Assembly (NCBI GenBank): GCA_000708835.1
Contig: DF237016.1
Span: 62,001 to 126,000, forward strand
Direction of reading: 5' to 3'
Source: Klebsormidium nitens
Lineage: Eukaryota; Streptophyta; Klebsormidiophyceae; Klebsormidiales; Klebsormidiaceae
DNA length: 64,000 nucleotides
This document shows, piece after piece, positions 57,302-64,000 of this stretch; the stretch's first letter is position 1; each line of letters opens with the position of its first letter. The notes under the pieces were generated by a model that worked only from the letters and a program-made list of their open reading frames with translations, searched no databases and had not been told where the DNA came from. The position numbers were made by a program, and so were the translations under genes.

Positions 57302-59171
57302 ATGGCTCTCTCTGCGGCAGCTGTCACTTCGGTGGGGTTGGTCCACGCCGCCTTGGCTACCAGCAGCGTTGCTCACAGGACAGCAGCGCCAGCTGCACCG
57401 AGCTGCGCGGGCCTTGCTGGCTCCGCATCTGCTCGTTTCTTGAACAGGAAGGCCACATTGGGATTCAGGAGCATTGTCAGGAAACAGATTGGTGAAGGCA
57501 GGTCGGCTGGTGTTGTCTGCGAAGCAGGGGATGTGGTTGGAGGACAGTCCTTCTTGATTGGTGGAGCGATCTTGGTGGGGCTAATTGGCACTGCATATCC
57601 CCTCCTGTTCGCAAAGAAGGGGGACACGTAAGTTTGATGTTGCATTCTTTGTTGTTCACAATCCGCCTCCAAAAATATGAGGCTGGTCAGCACTGCTTTG
57701 CAGTTTTACTAGTGGTCAGACCAGTCATTGCTGTTGGAAAGACCTGAGAAGAGGGGCTCAGGGCTACCTGTTCTGATCTTTTCGAGAATGATGATTGATG
57801 CTGGGTTTGCCTAGTCCCATATGCCAGTTGACGCATATTTCCAAAGTGCCGTCAGCTTATGAGATGCAATATCCTCCTGGCCAAGCCTCTTCCCTAGATG
57901 CCTGCTTATCTTTCTTGCAGATGGGTGCATTGTGTTCACAACCCATCCTTGCATTATCCTGCTGTCAAGAATCTTTCACGCAGCCTTCCCGATTCTCGAC
58001 AAGAGATTGCAAGATGTTTACAAGCGTGTGATCAGTGTTGAATGATGTCTGCTGTCCCTCACTTCAGACACTAATGGCGCATAAGCTGTTGGCTTCTATT
58101 TGCGGAAGATGCGCATATCACTGGAAAATTCAGGAGGCCAGTCAGTCTGGCTCCCCAGGACATCCTGAGGCTTCAAGCTATCCTCACCTTGTTGTCTTTG
58201 GAAGGATTTTTGGACCTTTAAACAGGAATTTTCACCAGCACCTTTAGCAAGGGCATTGTTTCGACCTAGGATTGTCCCGCTGTCTGTCCATTATTCTTCA
58301 TAGGAGCCAATTCACACCTTATTACGAAAGTATAACCTAGCCTGTTTATGACTGATTTGGACACTTCTCATTGGCTTGGGCTCACTACTTTCATCCTTGC
58401 GGCTTGTTCTTCCACCTTTTTGTCTGGATTCTAGACATTGTTCTGATGCTGAGCTCGATTTGGCCAGATTCTGCAACTTATGTGAACTTCTGCGCAGAGA
58501 TGCTGCTTGCAGCCTTGCTCTTGCTTGATTGCAAAGACTGGGAGGAGGGGAAGGGGGAGGGGACAGATTGGGAAGGGGGAAGGGGCGGAGGGTGAACATG
58601 TATTTGCAGTCAACATGATGTGCTGCTAAGGTGACAAGAATGGATGCCCTGTAATGAGGAACCTTTTGGTGATCTGAATTATCTAAGTTGCTCGTCACAT
58701 AGAGCGTGTACTCGCATATGTCAAGCTTCCCTACTCTGTTGGTATGGTAAGTTTGCTCCTGCAGCACCCAACCATTGAAGCTGGCAACAGTGTCAATGCA
58801 TCTTCTTGTATATACTGAGGAGGGAGGGTTTGTTTGCAGATGCCCCACATGTGGCGGTGCTGGATTTGTCCGCAAGTCAGGTGGCCGCTTGGCTGCTAAT
58901 GCTGCAAGGAAGGACCAGCAGGAGATTGTATGCCAGACTTGCAAGGGTCTTGGCAAAGTTGGTAAGTTGGTGTTCAGCCCTGCATTCGTGCATTTGACGC
59001 ACCAGGAAACCTTTAGTTTGCAGCGTCAAGCTACACCAAAAGCTTCAAAATTGTGCATAGGTACAGAAATCCAATGAACGAGTACTTGATTGAAATGAAG
59101 ATTAGTTTGAGTACATTGCAACTGAACAAGCCCAGTCCTTTCTTCCTCCAGGTGTGATCAGCAAGAACTAG
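57302..59171 (+). CDS. Plastid membrane protein with DnaJ-type zinc finger (FIP-like)
   Basis: Exons: 57302-57627, 58840-58961, 59152-59171; 155 aa, phases consistent. The N-terminus is Ala/Ser/Arg-rich with few acidic residues, as in chloroplast transit peptides. One membrane span (FLIGGAILVGLIGTAYPLLF) is followed by KKGDTCPTCGGAGFVRKSGG and, after ANAARKDQQEIV, CQTCKGLGKVG. These are two CxxCxGxG repeats as in the DnaJ cysteine-rich domain, without a J domain. The layout (transit peptide, single span, short stromal zinc finger) fits the plant FtsH5-interacting protein FIP of thylakoids as I remember it. BSD2-like and LQY1-like proteins are alternatives. The last exon adds only GVISKN. It probably binds two zinc ions and acts as a chaperone-like partner in thylakoid protein maintenance (inference). 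Confidence 0.75.
58543..58596 (+). repeat. Purine-rich G-run tract in an intron
   Basis: Intron 1 of the zinc-finger gene holds a ~50-bp tract made almost only of G and A, with at least six runs of three to five G (for example GGGGAAGGGGGAGGGG). This meets the usual pattern for a potential G-quadruplex on the transcribed RNA. Confidence 0.75.
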
Positions 59172-60416
59172 AAGGGCATCCAGGCAAGAGCGGCGGCGCA
59201 TGTCACGCTTCCCTCTAGAAACTGGGCACGCTTCTAAACGTGATGAGGTAGGTTGAGCAGTGTTTGTGCATAGTGTTATATCTTGCATACATGGGTGCCA
59301 TGTGCGTTGACCGCGCGTTAACCTTCGGTGGAAGATCATGTACAATTATAGATTAGCGACAAGTAGATGCATCTGACTTGAGAGATTTGTAAAGTGCCGC
59401 GCTTTTGATAGCGGCCAGTAATCTGGAAGAGACACGAGCTGAGATTTGGACTGAATTTCATTGAGCACCTTCCTGCAACATTGCCTCGAGTTCGCTTGAA
59501 TTGTGAATTCAAATATGTGTTGACATTTAATCTTAAAAACTTTTCAGACTTAACTGGGTGCGGGCGTGTCTTTATATTGATGGTCACTTTCTATACATGA
59601 TTATTATATCCAAGTTGCTTTACCTAGATATAATGTGGCTCTTATATCAAGTTGGTCGGATGCATGAAGCGGTCTTGGTCTTGTAACATTCATAATCGTT
59701 CTAGGCGTATCCAGCTATTCCCATTTTAAGATGGGTTTATCAGATCGGAATCAAATCTATATAGGTACTTGTCTGGCCACCAACTGCAATTCGTCACCCG
59801 GCCACACCGTCAGGCCGACCTCATATTGTCGGAGTCTTGCCTAGCTGTGCTTATTCAAGGACCCAAGCTTTCCATTCATGCAATTTAAGTGAAACTTACT
59901 AGCGAGAAGCTCAAATATTCATGGTAGAAAGAAGTTACGATCAGTACCATTGGCAATGCATGCGCTCCATGCGACAGATCGCTATTGAGGTATGGTACAA
60001 TTCCTCGATCCTCCATACCGGAGACCTATCTGCATGGTGGTCGGATCAACTCCATACATGTCATTAAGGATCGCGCCATGCCGCTGGCACCGCGCGGCCG
60101 GAAAATTATAGCTTCAGGACATCATGTGTGTATATACATCCACGGCTGAGAACAATGATGTTAAAAAGTGACCGACAAAAGCTGATCTGGTGTACAATCC
60201 ACGAACCTATTACTACTCTGCCCTTGCCACGACCTTGGGCCAATCCACAAACCTGCGACGGCAGTGATGTGCCGGCGCCACTTATTTGCAGACAATTTGA
60301 GACCTGAAAGCAACAATTTCAGGTACCCACAATCCGACCCGCGCCTCCGTGAGTTTCGAGTCTGTGGTTGGAAACCGTAACCAAGGGCAAACACTGTGTC
60401 TACAAAAGACAGATGC
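59172..60416. other. Intergenic stretch, no gene seen
   Basis: The flanking genes are convergent, so both 3' ends fall here. The stretch is AT-rich from 59.3 to 60.0 kb with only short frames. No transposon ends or RNA genes were recognised. Confidence 0.5.
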
Positions 60417-62243
60417 CTAGCCGGCCAATGGATTCGCATGGATTGTCACTTTGTTTAGTCGAATCTCGGCCAGAGGTTTGTCTCCCGGGCCCGTCGGTGT
60501 CTACACACGAGAGCCATGGGGGTCAAGCAATGCCAGATTCTTTTTGGAGAAGGAGAGGAAAAGGACTGCTTGCTTGAACAGCGCAAAAGAGATAATTCCT
60601 CCAGAATAAGAAGTATGGGACTGCTTGCTCGAACTTGTGAGGAAGTAATCGAAGATGTTGTAAAGAAGAAGCTCACCTTTTCCATGATGTCGAGTACCTC
60701 GAAACCGTGTATGACTTTCCCAAACACAGTGTAGAGACCGTTTAGGTGAGCCTGGGGTTTGTACAATCTGCACACGAGCAGCGCCGAAGTGCTTTTAGAA
60801 AACATGAATGCAGTGCCAATAGGGAGGTTGGACACTCAAGCAGACGAGCAGCTTCGTCGAAATCAAGTGACAAGATACGAAAAGCAAGTGGAGTGACGGG
60901 CGCATCTGTTTCTGCTCATACGGGTGATGAAGAATGAAGTGGCTTCATGCAATCTCTATAAAGCGGTGTTTGAAATCTGACCAATCTTCGTCAAAATACG
61001 CGTCTGACAGGTGGACCAATAAAGAGAGTTTAAGACAATACACTGCGGTAGATAAAGACATCTGCTAAAATCGTCAAAAAGAATGAGTAAAGATTTCTAA
61101 GTTGCGAACTCACAGGAAAAATTGGGACTTGTTTGTGTTTGGGCCGCTATTTGCCATCGACAAGATGCCCCTGCACAGACCAAAGGAGACAAAGTTTGAC
61201 ATCTCATCAATTGTGAAACAACCAGCCTGGACTGGCGCCACATCTGCCTACTTACATTTGGGTTGTCATATAGAAAGCGAGCCGCTCTTCATCAAGGAGC
61301 TCAACGTTTGTTCTGTGGCAGGACCTGAGCCCTGAGAGGTTCTCAATCAGATGATTGAGATTTGAGTGAAATCTGGCAACTTGACCCCTTGCGGAAGAAC
61401 CTAAGATATCTGTTCGATCTCCTCTTGAAGCAATTACGTCACCAAAATCTCCAACATCAACTGGTTGCTCAGACGTATGCCCACATAAGCGGCTTCTTCA
61501 CAGCACAGTATGAACACTCTGCTGAAAAGTCTCACCTTGCATTATGCTTAAGATTGTCTCTGATCTCATCAGGAAACTTGCCGCCCCAGATGCTCTGCCC
61601 CCCCTTCCCTGTTCCTGTAGGATCGCCGCCCTGTATCATGAAACCTTTGATGTTCCTGCAAAGACCGGGAGGGCGGGGAGCTGAGCATCTTCACCACCCC
61701 CTGACTGCACATTTTCATTTCACTAAACGCAAGATAACTATCAAGGCGGCCAATAAAGCAATGAGAAAACATTGAAAGCCTTGCAGGCCGATCGAAGCAC
61801 CGGTGGCAATCACCTGTGGAAGACGGTACCATCATAGTAGCCGCTGGCGCAGAGCGCCAGAAAGTTCTCTGCCGCTTTTGGGACGTCTGTACAGAAGACC
61901 TCGCACTTGATGTCCCCAAGGTTGGTGTGGAGAGTCACCGACTGCAATGGCTTTGTCTCTTTGAGCAAATAGATTCTTGAAGAGAAGAGAAAACCAACTC
62001 AGTGGAATTTTGTAACATTGAGGACCAGACGATGGTGTGAAGGTGGTAAAACAGGCTTGGATGAGATGCTGTCATCTGACACATCGTATCAAAGATCATC
62101 GCTCAAATTGGATATGCGATTCACAACAGACATCTTTTTCTCAGGCCCTAAAAGTCTGATAAACCGAATCATGCAAGGGCGTAGGAGTAGCGTGATACAC
62201 GAGACTTGGCAGCATGTTCGATCTTGACCGCTTCGCTTACCAT
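60417..62243 (-). CDS. PPIL3: Cyclophilin, PPIL3 type (peptidyl-prolyl isomerase)
   Basis: Exons (minus): 62243-62241 (ATG only), 61941-61814, 61655-61536, 61170-61114, 60767-60677, 60500-60417; 160 aa, against 161 in human PPIL3. It is a single-domain cyclophilin throughout: [17 protein letters not shown] start, [69 protein letters not shown] and a TIHANPLA end. Active-site Arg (FHR), Phe and Gln ([10 protein letters not shown]), Phe (SQFF) and His (HLNGLY) are present. The cyclophilin-A Trp is not present at the loop, as usual for this class. PPIL3 is a spliceosome-associated nuclear isomerase. The coding start is a lone ATG at an exon end, followed by GTAAGC. Confidence 0.93.
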
Positions 62244-63455
62244 CTGTGGCACCGCCACATCAGTGTACCGCCAACCGCAAATGTTGTGTCCACCCTCCAA
62301 TTGGCGGCTCTAAGTTGATTTAACGGGGGTCTGAACACCAAAGCTGGTCAAGAAGAGGGCCGCAATGCTCAGAACTTCTGTGACATAGAATGGCCAGCTT
62401 TACGAAAGCCTTTGGTGAGTAGTAACTAATAGGCAGTGATTTCTGATGCGAGGGCGTGTTCAGGCGTGTTGGGCAACTGGGCTTTTTGCAAATATGGGAA
62501 TCAAAATTGAGTTGTCAACACTGTCAGTCAATGTTGAAAACTGAAATTTGCATAGCAGAGAAAAGCTCGCCAATTTTTTGCCCGGGGTTCCGCGAAGCAA
62601 AGAGCGGAACGAGGACCAAGGTTTTATAGGGGTTTGTCGGAACGAGCCTGAGGCCGCATCACTAGCCTATGCGGCCGCGGCCGGGCAGCCGCGCGTGCGC
62701 CCATCCGAGTCAGCCTGAGAAGCCAAGGATGCAGATCACAGCCCGGCCACACATGCGCGGCACCGAGGAGTCATTTCAAGTTGGTATGCATCTCACACGC
62801 AAGTTTCAATGCCCATGAAGGCTGCAGTTTGCGACCGTAAGCGATTGCAGGGGCAAGGCCTCCGCGACGGGCCCATCCGGATTGGTCCTGCTCGCAAATC
62901 AACTCGTCATGACAATGGATACACAGCAATCCAACAAAGTGGCATACAAACATGGCCTTATGATTTGCAGTAGTCTGGCTCGCCCATATGTCAGATAACA
63001 AAGGTGCAATAGGTTCTCTTCCATAAAGCACGGGTTCCAAATTGCAGGCTTAAGGCTGTAAATCGACGCCTCTATGCACAGGAAAATCATGAACATGGGC
63101 ATACATGCATTTGTTGACCTACAATGCTCGGATGCTTGCTTACCAAGATTCAAAAATGCTTTTCCGTTTGAACAATGAAACAACATTGCCAGGTGTTACA
63201 AACAGAAAAGCGCCCCTGTGAAAGTATTCAGACCCCCCAGTCCTTGTTCCAAGTCTTGTACTTTCAAACCAAGACCGACGTCACACCTACTTAAAAATAT
63301 CCATGGCAGACTCCACAGCATGCCCCTCGGGTCAGAGTGAAAGAATTTGTTTCGCCTTGACGACAGCTGCTCTTCTTTCCGTCAACAGACAAAACGTGTC
63401 GAGGACCTGACTGAGAACTAAGTCAACTAAACGGAAGTTACTCCGCACACCAGAC
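62244..63455. other. Intergenic stretch, no gene seen
   Basis: The stretch is upstream of PPIL3 and downstream of the RBM39-like gene. Near 62,660-62,710 there is a GC-rich patch (GCGGCCGCGGCCGGGC). Short minus-strand frames at 62.77-63.19 kb show no domain. The PPIL3 promoter and 5' leader exon should lie in the first few hundred bases. Confidence 0.5.
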
Positions 63456-63828
63456 TTACGCGTTCACAGCTTCTGGGAAGCGGGTTACATAGTTGAGAGG
63501 GACCTGCACCAACGAAGGAGGCACAAAGTGTCAATGAATCGGACTTTGGCTTCGACTTCGACAAACCCGTACAATAAGTTCGCTCACAGTGGAACAGCAC
63601 AACATGCAGAGACCAGATTTCGCGTTGCTTAGGAAGTGCTTAAATCTACTGACTCCTACATGAATGCACCAGCTAACCAAACAGAGAGAAGTAAGCGGTT
63701 GAGGGTTTCTCACCAAGAAAGTTGCAGAAATCTGTTTTCCCGCAAACCACCTGCCGTGCAAAGCTTTCTGCGCATTCTGGGCAGAAGTGGTTGCATCAAA
63801 CTTCAGATACACATGTCCCATGCTGTTC
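63456..63828 (-). CDS. RBM39/CAPER-like splicing factor, last two exons (partial)
   Basis: Exons (minus): 63828-63714 and 63503-63456, ending at TAA; the gene continues beyond the right edge. The penultimate exon encodes the second half of an RNA-recognition fold: NSMGHVYLKFDATTSAQNAQ, then ALHGRWFAGKQISATFL. The last exon adds VPLNYVTRFPEAVNA. The RWFAGKQISA stretch followed by a NYxxRFPE tail is the signature of the C-terminal U2AF-homology motif of RBM39/CAPER proteins, which bind SF3B1 tryptophan motifs. The TAA overlaps a weak GTAAGT-like donor but fits the family length. No upstream exon can be placed confidently between 63,829 and 64,000, which is probably intron. Confidence 0.8.
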
Positions 63829-64000
63829 CTGCGGCACGTCACGGAATAAGATTCAGGGGAGCTGTAAGCCCGCACAGAAAGGCAAAACGGACTTGGGTCT
63901 GTTCTTCTCAGCTGTTCTTGCAGCAGCAGCAGCTTTGCCCAGTCTCCAACCAATCTAGGGAAACAAAAGCAGCGCCTCCAGCATCTGCCTAGTCAAAGCA

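Noticed and set aside
62771-63186. Minus-strand short frames between PPIL3 and the RBM39-like gene
   Set aside because: No domain, no splice continuity with either neighbour, and codon content unlike the accepted exons.

Overview
The window reads as nuclear DNA of a green plant-lineage eukaryote. Almost every gene is split by introns of roughly 100-1,500 bp with GT-AG borders. The set includes a probable plastid thylakoid zinc-finger protein, a plant-type COG2 subunit, a plant-type SDR-MDR double dehydrogenase and an NHL-repeat membrane protein. Gene density (nine confident genes, one family of three short genes and two stacked intronless ORFs in 64 kb) and the moderate base composition would suit a streptophyte alga of the Klebsormidium kind. 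That taxon guess is inference, not something the sequence proves. All gene models were assembled by hand from reading-frame continuity, splice phase and family resemblance.

Layout. 2,012-8,014 (minus): a 13-exon gene joining a YciI/YCII domain to a complete YicC-type domain. 9,932-15,815 (plus): an SDR-MDR double dehydrogenase ending in a peroxisomal SKL signal, with a duplicated pair of equal-length exons that look mutually exclusive. These two genes diverge from an intergenic stretch holding a perfect 26-bp inverted repeat. 17,075-20,703 (minus): three tandem paralogues of a small two-span membrane protein I do not recognise. 22,747-25,940 (minus): a fatty-acid hydroxylase/sterol-desaturase-type membrane enzyme with a 21-nt microexon. 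28,237-35,457 (minus): a cytosine-5 DNA methyltransferase with the catalytic domain at its N-terminus and PWWP-like and two Tudor-like domains behind it. 38,119-39,528 (plus): two intronless ORFs in the same frame separated only by TGA, with a decayed partial copy near 36.7-36.96 kb. 40,363-43,679 (minus): NHL-repeat type I membrane protein. 44,864-52,443 (minus): COG2. 53,599-55,505 (plus): TMEM41/VTT-family protein. 56,250-56,795: a 546-bp MITE with 36-bp terminal inverted repeats and TAA target duplication. 57,302-59,171 (plus): a FIP-like DnaJ-type zinc-finger plastid protein. 60,417-62,243 (minus): PPIL3-type cyclophilin. 63,456 to the right edge (minus): the 3' end of an RBM39/CAPER-like splicing factor.

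Functional links are loose, as expected for a eukaryotic chromosome. COG2 and the TMEM41 homologue both serve the endomembrane system and diverge from a shared 1.15-kb gap. PPIL3 and the RBM39-like gene are both spliceosome-linked and lie on the same strand. I found no convincing tRNA, rRNA, CRISPR or LTR element. The stretches between genes are described individually; most show no recognisable content.
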